Below are positions 27,240 through 36,501 of a stretch of 64,000 nt of DNA, piece after piece. The stretch spans positions 470,493 through 534,492 of the forward strand of contig NZ_JBLXIJ010000002.1 in the NCBI RefSeq assembly GCF_048269545.1. The letters are read 5' to 3'. The translations under genes were made by a program, and so were the position numbers. Position 1 is the first letter of the stretch, and each line of letters begins with the position of its first letter. The DNA is from Halpernia sp048269545 (GTDB taxonomy: Bacteria > Bacteroidota > Bacteroidia > Flavobacteriales > Weeksellaceae). The notes below the pieces were generated by a model. That model was not told the DNA's origin. It saw only the letters and a list, made by a program, of their open reading frames with translations, and ran no database searches.

Positions 27240-28685
27240 ATGGATATTACTCAACTTGAACCCAAAGTAATTTGGAAAAATTTCGCAGCCTTAAACAGTG
27301 TTCCCCGACCTTCTAAAAAAGAAGAACGTGTGATTGCATTTATGAAAAAATTTGGCGAAAATTTAGGTTTAGAAACCCGAGTAGATGAAACTGGAAATGT
27401 CATCATTAAAAAACCAGCCACATCTGGAATGGAAAATCGTAAACCAATCGTAATGCAAGGACATTTGGATATGGTTTGTCAAAAAAATAACGATATCAAT
27501 TTTGATTTTGAAACGCAAGGAATTCAAATGGAAATTCAAGACGATTGGGTAAAAGCAAAAGGCACCACATTAGGCGCGGACAATGGTTTGGGAGTTGCCG
27601 CGATTATGTCTGTTTTAGAAAGTAAAGATTTAGCGCATCCTTCTTTGGAAGCACTTTTCACCATAGATGAAGAAACAGGAATGACAGGAGCAATTGGTTT
27701 AAAACCCAATCAACTTCATGGTGAAATTTTATTAAATCTCGATACTGAAGAAGATGATGAAATTGATATTGGTTGTGCAGGAGGAGTTGATGTAACAGCG
27801 TCTCAAAATTATAATTTGGAAGATTCTCACGGACAAATTGTAAAAATTGTAGTGAAAGGATTACAAGGCGGTCATTCTGGAATGGACATTATCAAAGGAT
27901 TTGGAAATGCAAATGTCATTTTAGGAAGATTACTATTTTCGGCTTTAGAAAAAGAAAATATTCAATTAATTTCAATTGATGGCGGTGGATTAAGAAACGC
28001 CATTCCGAGAGAAGCAAATGCTGTTTTTTCCGTAAGAAATTCTGTAGAGTTTATTGAAAAAGCACTTCAATTAAAAGCAGATATTTTAGAAGAATTTGCT
28101 TCAATTGAAAAAGATTTACAAATCAATATTGAAAACGCAACTTCTCCTGACAAAGCTATTTCTGAAGGAGATTCAAGAAAAATAATTTTAGCTCTCAATG
28201 CAGCTCATAATGGCGTTTACAGAATGTCACCGGATGTAAAAGATTTGGTAGAAACTTCTAATAATATTGCAAGAGTTGAACTGAAAAATGGTGATTTGAA
28301 AATTATGAATTTATCCCGATCATCTGTAGAATCAAATAAATTAGCTGTTGCCAATCAATTAAAATCTGTCTTTGAATTGGCGGGAATGAATGTTGATTTT
28401 GCTGGTTCTTATCCAGGTTGGAAACCAAAACCTGGCGCGGAAATTATAAAAATAATGACTGAAATTTATAAAAAACAATTTGGAGAAACACCTTCTGTTG
28501 TAGCTTGTCACGCAGGTTTAGAATGCGGAATTATTGGTGCAAATTACCCGGAAATGGAAATGGTTTCTTTCGGACCAACCATTCGTGGCGCGCATTCACC
28601 AGACGAACGCGCGAGTATTTCTTCCACCCAAAAATTCTGGAAATTTTTAAAAGAAATTTTAGCGAATATTCCGGAGAAGAATTGA
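27240..28685 (+). CDS. pepD: Aminoacyl-histidine dipeptidase (M20 family, PepD)
   Basis: 481 residues, the normal size. PepD is a cytosolic two-zinc enzyme that splits Xaa-His dipeptides such as carnosine. Metal-site motifs of the M20C group are present: VMQGHLDMVCQ near 71-81 (His, Asp), TLGADNGLGVAA near 110 (Asp), TIDEETGMTGA near 141 (Glu-Glu), LNLDTEEDDE near 165 and CHAGLECG near 424. No signal peptide. It has its own -7 box and a perfect terminator hairpin. Confidence 0.95.
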   Translation: MDITQLEPKVIWKNFAALNSVPRPSKKEERVIAFMKKFGENLGLETRVDETGNVIIKKPATSGMENRKPIVMQGHLDMVCQKNNDINFDFETQGIQMEIQDDWVKAKGTTLGADNGLGVAAIMSVLESKDLAHPSLEALFTIDEETGMTGAIGLKPNQLHGEILLNLDTEEDDEIDIGCAGGVDVTASQNYNLEDSHGQIVKIVVKGLQGGHSGMDIIKGFGNANVILGRLLFSALEKENIQLISIDGGGLRNAIPREANAVFSVRNSVEFIEKALQLKADILEEFASIEKDLQINIENATSPDKAISEGDSRKIILALNAAHNGVYRMSPDVKDLVETSNNIARVELKNGDLKIMNLSRSSVESNKLAVANQLKSVFELAGMNVDFAGSYPGWKPKPGAEIIKIMTEIYKKQFGETPSVVACHAGLECGIIGANYPEMEMVSFGPTIRGAHSPDERASISSTQKFWKFLKEILANIPEKN

Positions 28686-28720
28686 GATTTTAGATTTTAC
28701 AAAAACTACGTTTTAAATAA

Positions 28721-28748
28721 AAATTCAGCAAATTAATTTGCTGAATTT
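28721..28748 (+). terminator. Terminator of pepD
   Basis: A perfect 28-base palindrome (AAATTCAGCAAATT and its inverse, 28721-28748) flanked by A and T runs, 36 bases after the pepD stop. Confidence 0.88.
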
Positions 28749-28802
28749 TTTTGTTTTTAATTGAATTTTTTTCCTCATCAAAATAAATTAATTTTCTAAT
28801 TT

Positions 28803-28880
28803 CGGAATGTCATTCTGAATGTAACGAAGTAAAATGAAGAATCTTTTAAATGGTGAGATTCTTCCTTCGTCAGAACGTCA
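28803..28880. repeat. Intergenic inverted-repeat element
   Basis: GAAGAATCT at 28836-28844 pairs with AGATTCTTC at 28856-28864. Further out, the GTCATTCTGA...ACGAAG part on the left resembles the inverse of CTTCGTCAGAACGTC on the right. Motifs of this kind (GTCATTCTGA, GAAGAATCT) are common between genes in Bacteroidota. No coding capacity; probably a dispersed repeat. Confidence 0.6.
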
Positions 28881-28970
28881 AAATCCTGTTTAATTTTTTG
28901 AACTTTAAAATGTATTAAGTAAAACGTTTTAACACAGAAAACTTTTGTGACTTTTTTGGTTTAAAAGTAT

Positions 28971-31301
28971 TTAAATTTTCGTCAATTTCGCAAATTTCAA
29001 AATTAAATTTTTCTCGCCTTCATGCTGAAAAACCACTTTTGCTTTAATATTTTGCGGATCTGTTCCATCTAAAAACTGAACTTCTCCCACTCCAAAACGG
29101 TCGTGACGAACTTTATCTCCCACTTCAATATCTTGCGAAGAACTTCCACTTGGATTAATGATTTTTGCCGTAGAAACTGGTTTTAGATTTTTTGAAATAA
29201 TTGCAGGTTCGTCTCTGTTTAGAGATTTTTTTGGCTCTTTCTTTTTGAAAAAACGGTTTTCAGTTGGTGCATCATCAAAAATATTAGAACGCAAACCGGA
29301 GTGATTCACAAATCTACTTTCAATTGCAGGATTTATGAGTTCTAAATATTCAGAATCTACTTCACTCAAAAATCTTGAAGGTTCTGCTTCTGTAATTTTT
29401 CCCCATTGAAATCTGGAAATTGCATAACTAAAAAACGCTCTTTTTTCCGCACGAGTCAAAGCTACATAAAATAATCTTCGCTCTTCTTCCAATTCTTCGC
29501 GCGTAGAACTGCTCATAAAACTTGGGAAAAGATTTTCTTCTAAACCAACCAAATGCACAACTGGAAATTCTAAACCTTTAGAAAGATGAATCGTCATTAA
29601 TGAAACTTTCGGCGAATCATCATCTTTTTTATCCTTTTGTGTATCTGCAGAAAGTGCGATGTTTTCTAAAAAATTGGACAAACTTGGATCTCCATCTTCT
29701 ATTTGAATTTGTTCATCAATAAAACCTTGCATAGAATTCATCAATTCCTGAATATTTTCTAGCCGCGAAATTCCTTCCGGTGTTTGGTCGTCTTTTAAAG
29801 TTTTAATTAATCCACTTCTTTTCGCCACTTCCATCGCAACGGTGTAAGCATTTTCATCTTTCAACATCACTTGGAAGGCTTTTATCATCGCCCAAAAATC
29901 TGAAAGTTTGGTAATAATGCCGTTGTTTAATTGTAAAGTTGGCGCAAATTTTCCGAGATTATTTAAAACTTCAGACACAGAAATATTTTGAGAATCGGCA
30001 AAAACAATTAATTTATTCTGAGTGGATTCTCCAATTCCGCGCGTGGGTAAATTAATTATTCTAAACAAAGCTTCAGAGTCATTCGGATTGACTAAAAGTC
30101 TCAAATAAGCCACCAAATCTTTCACTTCTTTTCTTTGATAAAAACTTAATCCCCCATAAACTCGATACGGAATATTTTTTTTTCTTAAACTATCTTCGAA
30201 CGCACGAGTTTGCGAATTGGTTCGATAAAGAATGGCAAAATCATCAAAACCCATTTGCTCAGAATTGTGAAGTTCCCAAATATTTGACGCTACAAAAGAG
30301 GCTTCATCTGCATCTGATAAACTCCTGTAAACTTTTATTTTTTCACCCACTTCATTTTGACTGAAAACATTTTTTTTAAACTGCTGTAAATTTTTAGAAA
30401 TTACCACATTTGCTGCATTTACAATGTTTTGTGTGGAACGATAATTTTGTTCTAAAGCAACTGTAACTGCGTCTGGATAATCTTTTTTAAAATTTAAAAT
30501 ATTATAAATATTTGCACCTCGGAAAGAATAAATGGATTGTGCATCATCTCCTACCACGCAAATATTTTCAAATTTGGAAGCCAATGCTTTCACGATTAAA
30601 TATTGAGAATGATTTGTATCTTGATATTCATCAACCAAAATATAACGAAAACGGTCTTGGTATTTTGCTAAAACTTCTGGAAATCTTGTCAATAATTCGT
30701 TGGTTCGTAAAAGCAAATCATCAAAATCCATCGCTCCATTTTTGAAACAAGTTTCTACATATTTTTGATAAATTATTCCAATGTGTTTTTGATTAGCGCG
30801 CTCATCATTTTCTAATAATTCTGGGTCATTGAAATAAGCTTTTACAGTAATTAAATTATTTTTATACTGCGAAATTCTTGATAAAACTTTTTTGGCTTTA
30901 TATAAATCTGAATCGATGTTTAATTCTTTAATTACTTTTTTTAAAACATTTAAAGAATCTTGAGAATCATAGATTGTAAAATTTGAGGGAAAACCAATAT
31001 AATGCGCTTCACTTCTTAAAATTCTGGCAAAAACTGAATGAAAAGTTCCCATCCACAAACTTCTTGCTTCGCTTTGTCCGACCACTTTTGCAACGCGCTC
31101 TTTCATTTCTTTCGCGGCTTTATTGGTAAAAGTTAAAGCTAAAATATTAAACGGATCTACAAGATTGGTAATGAGATGCGCAATTCTCATAGTGAGAACG
31201 CGTGTTTTGCCAGAACCCGCTCCTGCAAGAACCATTAATGGACCTTGCAAAGTAGTTACAGCTTCAAGTTGTGGCTCATTTAATCCTTTTAGATAATCCA
31301 T
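28971..31301 (-). CDS. UvrD/PcrA-type ATP-dependent DNA helicase
   Basis: 776 residues, full length for superfamily 1A 3'-5' helicases used in repair and replication. Motifs in order: Q-motif GLNEPQLEAV (6-15), Walker A AGAGSGKT (26-33), motif Ia LALTFTNKAAKEMKER, motif II VDEYQDTN near 222, motif III VGDDAQSIYSFRGA near 248, motif IV LEQNYRSTQNI near 280, motif V MTIHLSKGLEFPVV near 570 and motif VI YVALTRAEK near 610. The tail (about 715-776) has a Tudor-like PcrA end (VGDKVRHDRFGVGEV). PcrA and UvrD cannot be told apart here. A -7 box is 24 bases upstream. Confidence 0.95.
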   Translation of the reverse strand: MDYLKGLNEPQLEAVTTLQGPLMVLAGAGSGKTRVLTMRIAHLITNLVDPFNILALTFTNKAAKEMKERVAKVVGQSEARSLWMGTFHSVFARILRSEAHYIGFPSNFTIYDSQDSLNVLKKVIKELNIDSDLYKAKKVLSRISQYKNNLITVKAYFNDPELLENDERANQKHIGIIYQKYVETCFKNGAMDFDDLLLRTNELLTRFPEVLAKYQDRFRYILVDEYQDTNHSQYLIVKALASKFENICVVGDDAQSIYSFRGANIYNILNFKKDYPDAVTVALEQNYRSTQNIVNAANVVISKNLQQFKKNVFSQNEVGEKIKVYRSLSDADEASFVASNIWELHNSEQMGFDDFAILYRTNSQTRAFEDSLRKKNIPYRVYGGLSFYQRKEVKDLVAYLRLLVNPNDSEALFRIINLPTRGIGESTQNKLIVFADSQNISVSEVLNNLGKFAPTLQLNNGIITKLSDFWAMIKAFQVMLKDENAYTVAMEVAKRSGLIKTLKDDQTPEGISRLENIQELMNSMQGFIDEQIQIEDGDPSLSNFLENIALSADTQKDKKDDDSPKVSLMTIHLSKGLEFPVVHLVGLEENLFPSFMSSSTREELEEERRLFYVALTRAEKRAFFSYAISRFQWGKITEAEPSRFLSEVDSEYLELINPAIESRFVNHSGLRSNIFDDAPTENRFFKKKEPKKSLNRDEPAIISKNLKPVSTAKIINPSGSSSQDIEVGDKVRHDRFGVGEVQFLDGTDPQNIKAKVVFQHEGEKNLILKFAKLTKI

Positions 31302-31325
31302 TTAATTTTTTGAAATTTTATGTTA

Positions 31326-31333
31326 CAAAAATA
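31326..31333 (-). promoter_or_regulatory. -7 box of the helicase gene
   Basis: Reads TATTTTTG on the minus strand, 24 bases upstream of the ATG at 31301. Confidence 0.55.
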
Positions 31334-31574
31334 AGGATTAAATATTGGAATTTTGGATTTTGAGATAGTAATACGCAATTTGGAAAGCGTGAAATTTCAT
31401 AGAAAATTTACTATTTAATGTTTATTTAATTTTTGCTTTCAGTGCGTTTTTGTTTGTGAAATATTTTTTAATTTATAAAAAATACGGCAATTGCCTTATA
31501 GTTTTCAATTTGAAATTTACTGAATTTTACCATATCAAAAAAACAAGTTAAATATAATTACTAAAATCAATATT

Positions 31575-32012
31575 ATGAAAACAATTCTTAAAACAAAAAT
31601 CTCATTTATTCTTTTAATTTTCATTGCGCAATTAAGCTTTGCACAAGTTTTTAATTTTAATTATGACAATGGAATTACAAAAGAAAAGGCAATAGAAAAT
31701 GCAAAATATTATGAACAGGATCTTCTAAAATATGATTATCAATTTGCAAGATCAAATGTAAAAAGTTCTGATAATTATGATATTATTTTTAACAAAAAAA
31801 GTAAAACTGGCGATGGTGTTTTAACTACAAAAATATCTTATTTCTTTTCCGATAAAAGTGTGAAAGTTGAAATTGTAAATTCTTTTTATAACTCACAAGG
31901 AAGCTCTTATGAAATAAAGCCAAATGCAACAAATCAAGTTTATAAAAATCTGTATGACGCTAATAAAAATTTGTATGTGGATGTTTTTATGCAATATGTT
32001 AATTTAAAATAA
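31575..32012 (+). CDS. Small secreted protein, first of three tandem paralogues
   Basis: 145 residues with a signal peptide (about 1-23, cleavage after SFA|Q). The mature part starts with VFNFNYDNGITKEKAIENAK, has an SDNYDIIF...KKSKTGDGVL strand pair and FSDKSVKVEIVN, and ends in NLYVDVFMQYVNLK. The same pattern of residues recurs in the two following genes. I do not recognise the family; about 120 mature residues with mixed helix and strand suggest a small globular periplasmic or outer-membrane-attached protein. No T9SS tail and no lipobox. Confidence 0.8.
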   Translation: MKTILKTKISFILLIFIAQLSFAQVFNFNYDNGITKEKAIENAKYYEQDLLKYDYQFARSNVKSSDNYDIIFNKKSKTGDGVLTTKISYFFSDKSVKVEIVNSFYNSQGSSYEIKPNATNQVYKNLYDANKNLYVDVFMQYVNLK

Positions 32013-32097
32013 TAAAGCAAAACGCGCTATTTACTGTTGCTAAAACGCCCTCGTTTTTATAAACATATTAGTTTTTTCTCACTTATAATTTAAGACA

Positions 32098-32523
32098 ATG
32101 AAATCCCATTTTAAAACAAAAATCAATTTAATTCTTTTATTATTCATCGCACAATTTAGCTTTGCACAAGTTTTTACGCAGAATTATGATGCAGGAATTA
32201 CCAAAGAATTAGTATTAGAAAACGTGAAATTATTTGAAAATGAAATCGGAAAATATGATTATAGTTTTACCAAATCTAATATAAAATCTCCTTATGAATA
32301 TGAAGCAACGTGGAAGAAAAATGATGAAATAACTGGATTACAAACGGTAAAAATGAAATATAAATTTTCTGAAAAAAGTGCGAAAGTAGAAATAGTAAAA
32401 ATATCTCATTTTTTCAATAATAGTGATCACGCCGTAACACCAGAGGAAAACACAGAACTTTATAATAGCAATAAAAATGTATTCGTCAATATGTTTTTTA
32501 AAATTATGAATTTCAAAGAATAA
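32098..32523 (+). CDS. Small secreted protein, second tandem paralogue
   Basis: 141 residues, signal peptide cleaved after SFA|Q, mature start VFTQNYDAGITKELVLENVK. It shares with its neighbours the signal peptide, the YDYS...KSNIKSPYEYE strand, FSEKSAKVEIVK and the last helix (NVFVNMFFKIMNF). It is the most diverged copy in the loop before the last helix. 85 bases separate it from the first copy and 52 from the third. Function unknown. Confidence 0.8.
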   Translation: MKSHFKTKINLILLLFIAQFSFAQVFTQNYDAGITKELVLENVKLFENEIGKYDYSFTKSNIKSPYEYEATWKKNDEITGLQTVKMKYKFSEKSAKVEIVKISHFFNNSDHAVTPEENTELYNSNKNVFVNMFFKIMNFKE

Positions 32524-32575
32524 AAAAATAAATTACCAAATCGTACACTAACTTAAACCCTAAAATTTCAAAATT

Positions 32576-33013
32576 ATGAATGCAAATTTTAAAACCAAAA
32601 TCAGTTTAATTCTGTTAATTCTTATCGCACAGTTTAGCTTCGCTCAAGTCTTTACGCAAAATTATGCAACGGGTGTTAACAAAACAAAAGCTTTAGAAAA
32701 CGCTAAGTTTTTTGAAGATGACATCGCTAAATACGATTATTCTTTAAGCAAAACTTACATTAACCAACCTTCTGAATATGATGTTACGTGGAGTAAAAAG
32801 GATAAAACAGATGGTGTTTTAAAAGTAAAAATGAACTATAAATTTTCTGATAGCGGTGTGAGAGTTGAAATAGTAAATGCAAATTATTATGCAAATAATA
32901 AAGAAATAGCCATTATACAAAATAGTTCACTAGCTGCTGTTAAAAATGTTTATGACGCTAATAAAAGTTTGTTTGTAGATGTATTTCTACAATATCTAAA
33001 TCTTACAGAATAA
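32576..33013 (+). CDS. Small secreted protein, third tandem paralogue
   Basis: 145 residues, signal peptide cleaved after SFA|Q, mature start VFTQNYATGVNKTKALENAK. It keeps the shared features (KYDYSLSKTYINQPSEYDVTWSK, FSDSGVRVEIVN, VYDANKSLFVDVFLQYLNL). The tail is most like copy one, the mature N-terminus most like copy two. The three genes look like products of local duplication followed by divergence. Confidence 0.8.
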   Translation: MNANFKTKISLILLILIAQFSFAQVFTQNYATGVNKTKALENAKFFEDDIAKYDYSLSKTYINQPSEYDVTWSKKDKTDGVLKVKMNYKFSDSGVRVEIVNANYYANNKEIAIIQNSSLAAVKNVYDANKSLFVDVFLQYLNLTE

Positions 33014-33060
33014 ATTAAAAAAGATAAAATTCTTCATAAAATTTTATATTTTAAAGCAAT

Positions 33061-33369
33061 ATGTTGTTTATTATTTTGTTTTTTTTAACCATTATAATTT
33101 CTTTTGCTGTAGTGTTCGAAATTCTAAAACCCAAAAAAGAATTTCCTGCACTGCAGTTTTTTTTACAAAATGAAGAAGCAAAACAAAAAAAATTAATAGT
33201 TCAGAATCAATCTTTTGATTTGTACAAAAATCTTCTCACAGAGCGACTTTCCATATTAAATGAAAATCTTGAAAGCGAAGTTAAAAGTGCAGATTTAAAA
33301 GAATTTTATCTAAATACCGAAGATTTAAATAAATCCATTATTGCAATAATGAGAAATAGAGCAATTTAA
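33061..33369 (+). CDS. Small membrane-anchored hypothetical protein
   Basis: 102 residues: one N-terminal membrane segment (about 2-22, MLFIILFFLTIIISFAVVF) and a charged helical remainder with heptad-like Leu spacing (LLTERLSILNENLE). It sits 47 bases after the third paralogue and 90 before the histidine kinase gene, in the same direction. No family recognised; a bitopic helper protein is possible but unproven. Confidence 0.6.
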   Translation: MLFIILFFLTIIISFAVVFEILKPKKEFPALQFFLQNEEAKQKKLIVQNQSFDLYKNLLTERLSILNENLESEVKSADLKEFYLNTEDLNKSIIAIMRNRAI

Positions 33370-33459
33370 TTATTTATAGTGATTTTAAACTAATAGCAAT
33401 TTATATATTTCATCAAATATTTATGTTATCTTTAACATTACAAATGTTAAAATGAAGTA

Positions 33460-35256
33460 ATGGTGAAAAAAAATCTACTTTCTATCTTATTTATTGTTCT
33501 TTGTCTTTTCACAATTAAAGCCCAGATTTCAAAAAAAGAAACCGATAGTTTAAATAAATTATTCGAAAATAAAACGAATGCTCAAAAATTAATTTTACTT
33601 AAAACGGCCTTTAAAATTGGAAAACCTAAAACTGTAGATCTTTCTTATTATCTCAGTAAAATGGGTTATAAACTGGCTTTACAAAAAAACGATCTTCAAA
33701 ATTCTGCCTTTTTCGCAGAATATTTGGCGATTTCTTTTCATAAAAAATCGCAGATGGATTCTGCAATGTTCTATCATCTTTCTGCTTTGGAAACGTACCA
33801 AAAATTAGGTGACAAAAAATCTGAAGCAAATATTTATAATGAAATCGCAAAACTAAATCGGAAATTGCAAAATAATGAACGCGCTTTAAAATATTATGAA
33901 AAAGCCTTAGATTTATTTAATGAACTTAATGATTTAGAAGGAAAAGCAACTATTTTAAATGAAAGCGGCGTTGTTTACGAACAAATGAATCAAAATACCG
34001 AAGCTTTAAAAAGATATGAAAGTTCCTTAGAAATACAACGAAAACGAAAAGATAGTGTTGGAATTGGATATTCTTTAGAATTTATCGGCTACAATCACAT
34101 GCTACAAAAAAACTTTAAAAAAAGTGAAGACTATTTGCAGCAAGCTTTAGAAATAAGAGAAAAACTTAAAGATGATTTTGCACTTTGTCTTAATTATTTT
34201 GCAATGGGCGAACTCTATTCTAAAATGGGGAAAGTTGCAGAATCTAATAAATACATCAAAAAAACCTTTGAACTTTCGGATAAATTAAAATATCCTGGAA
34301 TCAAAAAAGAAGCTTTTGAAATTTTAATTGCGAATGAAGTAAAACAAAATAATTATAAAAAAGCTTATGAGCTACAAAATAGATTAAGGAAATTTAATGA
34401 TAGTTTATTTACTGTAGAGAAAGAAAAAAATGTAGAACAACTGACGCAAAAATATGAAACCGTAGAAAAAGAAAATCAGATTCTTGCTCAGAAAGACATG
34501 TTAAATACAAGAAAATTGTGGCTTATTCTCGTTGTTGCAATTACTATAATTACGGCGCTTTTAGGTTTACTTTTTTACTTTAAACAACGTAATAAAATAC
34601 GTAGCCAAAGAAAAGAAAATGAACTCCATTTAGCTCTTTCAGAAATAAAAACTCAAAATAAACTTAAAGAGCAAAGGCTTTCTATATCTAGAGATTTGCA
34701 CGATAATATTGGTTCTCAGCTCACATTTATTATTTCTTCTGTAGATACAATTAAACATTTTATTGGAACAGAAAATACTAAAATAACTGAAAAATTATCC
34801 AAAATAAGTAGCTTTACAAAAGAAACTATTTCTGAACTTCGAGACACAGTTTGGGCGATGAATAAGCCAGAAATTTCTACAGAAGATTTAGCAAATAGAC
34901 TTTCAGATTATATAAGTAAAGCCAATGAAAGTTTAGATAGAATTAAATTTAATCTAAATGTGAATAATGCAGCAGATAAAAATTATGATTCTAAAACGGG
35001 AATGTTTATTTATAGAATGGTGCAAGAAGCGGTTAATAATGCTATAAAACATTCTAAAGCAAATGAAATTTCGGTTAAAATTGAAGCAGAAAAAAGTGAA
35101 AATAATTTTTTAATTTCAGACAATGGAAAAGGTTTTAATACCGAAAATCTTGAAAGTCATAATTTACGAAGCATGCGTTCTCGAGCTCAAGAATTAGGAA
35201 TTCATTTTGAAGTAAAAAGTGATAAAAACGGGACTAAAATTTCCTTTAAAATTTAA
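33460..35256 (+). CDS. TPR sensor histidine kinase (NarX/LiaS-like HisKA_3 type)
   Basis: 598 residues. Signal peptide or first membrane segment at 1-21, periplasmic tetratricopeptide repeats at about 60-310 (for example ANIYNEIAKLNRKL, ALKYYEKALDLFNEL), a coiled coil, one membrane segment (about 353-374), then the kinase. The H-box is DLHDNIGSQL with His414, the N-box MVQEAVNNAIKHS near 510 and the G-box DNGKGFN near 550. This layout, sensing through periplasmic TPRs, is common in Bacteroidota. The response regulator starts 4 bases after the stop, so the two are a pair. The signal is unknown. Confidence 0.92.
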   Translation: MVKKNLLSILFIVLCLFTIKAQISKKETDSLNKLFENKTNAQKLILLKTAFKIGKPKTVDLSYYLSKMGYKLALQKNDLQNSAFFAEYLAISFHKKSQMDSAMFYHLSALETYQKLGDKKSEANIYNEIAKLNRKLQNNERALKYYEKALDLFNELNDLEGKATILNESGVVYEQMNQNTEALKRYESSLEIQRKRKDSVGIGYSLEFIGYNHMLQKNFKKSEDYLQQALEIREKLKDDFALCLNYFAMGELYSKMGKVAESNKYIKKTFELSDKLKYPGIKKEAFEILIANEVKQNNYKKAYELQNRLRKFNDSLFTVEKEKNVEQLTQKYETVEKENQILAQKDMLNTRKLWLILVVAITIITALLGLLFYFKQRNKIRSQRKENELHLALSEIKTQNKLKEQRLSISRDLHDNIGSQLTFIISSVDTIKHFIGTENTKITEKLSKISSFTKETISELRDTVWAMNKPEISTEDLANRLSDYISKANESLDRIKFNLNVNNAADKNYDSKTGMFIYRMVQEAVNNAIKHSKANEISVKIEAEKSENNFLISDNGKGFNTENLESHNLRSMRSRAQELGIHFEVKSDKNGTKISFKI

Positions 35257-35260
35257 ATTT

Positions 35261-35914
35261 ATGACTCCATTTATAAATATTGCATTGGTTGATGACAATC
35301 ATTTTTTAATAAAAGCAGCAGAAGAAAAATTGTCTTTTTTTGATGATATTAAAATTAAATTAACCGCTTATAATGGTGCAGAAATTATAGAAAAAGTTGA
35401 AGATTTTATTCCCCATTTAATATTAATGGATATTGAAATGCCGGTAAAAAACGGAATTGAAGCCACCATTGAAATCAAGAAAAAATTCCCACAAATTAAA
35501 ATTTTGATGCTTACAGTTTTTGATAATGATGAAAACATTTTCAAAGCCATAAAAGCCGGTGCCGATGGTTACTTATTAAAAGATATAGAACCGCAAAAAT
35601 TATACAATTCTATTTTGGAAACTATGAATGGCGGTGCTGCAATGAGCCCTTCCATTGCGATGAAGACTTTAAAATTATTAAAAAATCCAGTAGAATTTTC
35701 TGACGAGTCTGAAGTTGAAAAAATTAAATTAGGAAAAAGAGAAATAGAAGTTTTAGAGCAATTAAGCAATGGATTAAGTTATATGGCGATTTCGGAAAAT
35801 TTATTTATTTCGCCTTCCACAGTGAGAAAACATATTGAAAATATTTATGAAAAACTGAATGTTCATTCTAAATTAGAAGCGGTACAAAAAGCGCAGAAGA
35901 ATAATTTGATTTAG
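35261..35914 (+). CDS. NarL/LuxR-type response regulator
   Basis: 217 residues from the ATG at 35261; an earlier in-frame ATG at 35219 lies inside the kinase gene and adds residues outside the receiver fold. The receiver domain (1-125) has acidic pocket D11-D12, phospho-acceptor D57 in ILMDIEMP, a Thr in LMLTVFD and Lys in LLKDIEP. The output domain is a LuxR-type helix-turn-helix (about 150-212: LGKREIEVLEQLSNGLSYM, SPSTVRKHIENIYEKL). It is the partner of the kinase upstream. Targets unknown; the neighbouring secreted-protein genes are candidates by position only. Confidence 0.93.
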   Translation: MTPFINIALVDDNHFLIKAAEEKLSFFDDIKIKLTAYNGAEIIEKVEDFIPHLILMDIEMPVKNGIEATIEIKKKFPQIKILMLTVFDNDENIFKAIKAGADGYLLKDIEPQKLYNSILETMNGGAAMSPSIAMKTLKLLKNPVEFSDESEVEKIKLGKREIEVLEQLSNGLSYMAISENLFISPSTVRKHIENIYEKLNVHSKLEAVQKAQKNNLI

Positions 35915-35978
35915 AAATATCTTAAAGAATTTATTTTTTAATAATTAGAATCTTCTCAATTTATTGAAATAGATTATC

Positions 35979-35986
35979 TAATTTTG
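35979..35986 (+). promoter_or_regulatory. -7 box upstream of the iron permease-like gene
   Basis: TAATTTTG, 19 bases upstream of the ATG at 36006; fits TAnnTTTG. No TTG at a standard -33 distance. Confidence 0.5.
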
Positions 35987-36005
35987 AGTCAATAAAAAAT
36001 ATATA

Positions 36006-36482
36006 ATGTCTAAAAATAAAAACTTTTTTGAGAAATTTTCCAATGCTGCAACCACATTTACGGGAAGTAGTTATGCATTTTTAGGCGCAACTGCAATTGT
36101 AATAATTTGGGCGGCTTCTGGGCCGATTTTTAATTATTCTGAAACTTGGCAATTGGTAATTAATACGGGAACAACTATTATTACTTTTTTAATGGTTTTC
36201 TTAATTCAGAAAACACAAAATAAAGATTCTAAAGCCATTCAAATAAAATTAAATGAGCTCATTGCAGCGAGTAAAAGCGCGAGTAACAGAATTGTGGATA
36301 TTGAAGATTTAACGGAAGATGAACTCGACCAATTACATAAATATTATGAAAAATTATCCAAAGAGGCAAAAGAAGATATTGATATTCACAAATCTCATTC
36401 TATAGACATTGCTACTAAAAACCAAAGTGAGAAATATAAATTTCGACAAAGTCGTTTTTTAGAAAAAACAGAAGAAAATTAA
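36006..36482 (+). CDS. Low-affinity iron permease family protein
   Basis: 158 residues. Two membrane segments (about 24-44 and 50-67) are separated by GPIFNYSETWQLVINT, the family hallmark, with a further conserved FLIQKTQNKDSKAIQIKLNELI and a helical charged C-terminus (about 85-158). The family takes its name from yeast Fet4, but these short bacterial proteins have only two membrane spans and no proven transport role. A two-way terminator follows. Confidence 0.8.
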   Translation: MSKNKNFFEKFSNAATTFTGSSYAFLGATAIVIIWAASGPIFNYSETWQLVINTGTTIITFLMVFLIQKTQNKDSKAIQIKLNELIAASKSASNRIVDIEDLTEDELDQLHKYYEKLSKEAKEDIDIHKSHSIDIATKNQSEKYKFRQSRFLEKTEEN

Positions 36483-36501
36483 TTTTTAAATATTGAAAAG
36501 C

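Noticed and set aside
35219..35260. ATG at 35219 as start of the response regulator
   Set aside because: It lies inside the kinase gene and adds residues before the receiver fold; the ATG at 35261 follows the kinase stop by 4 bases.
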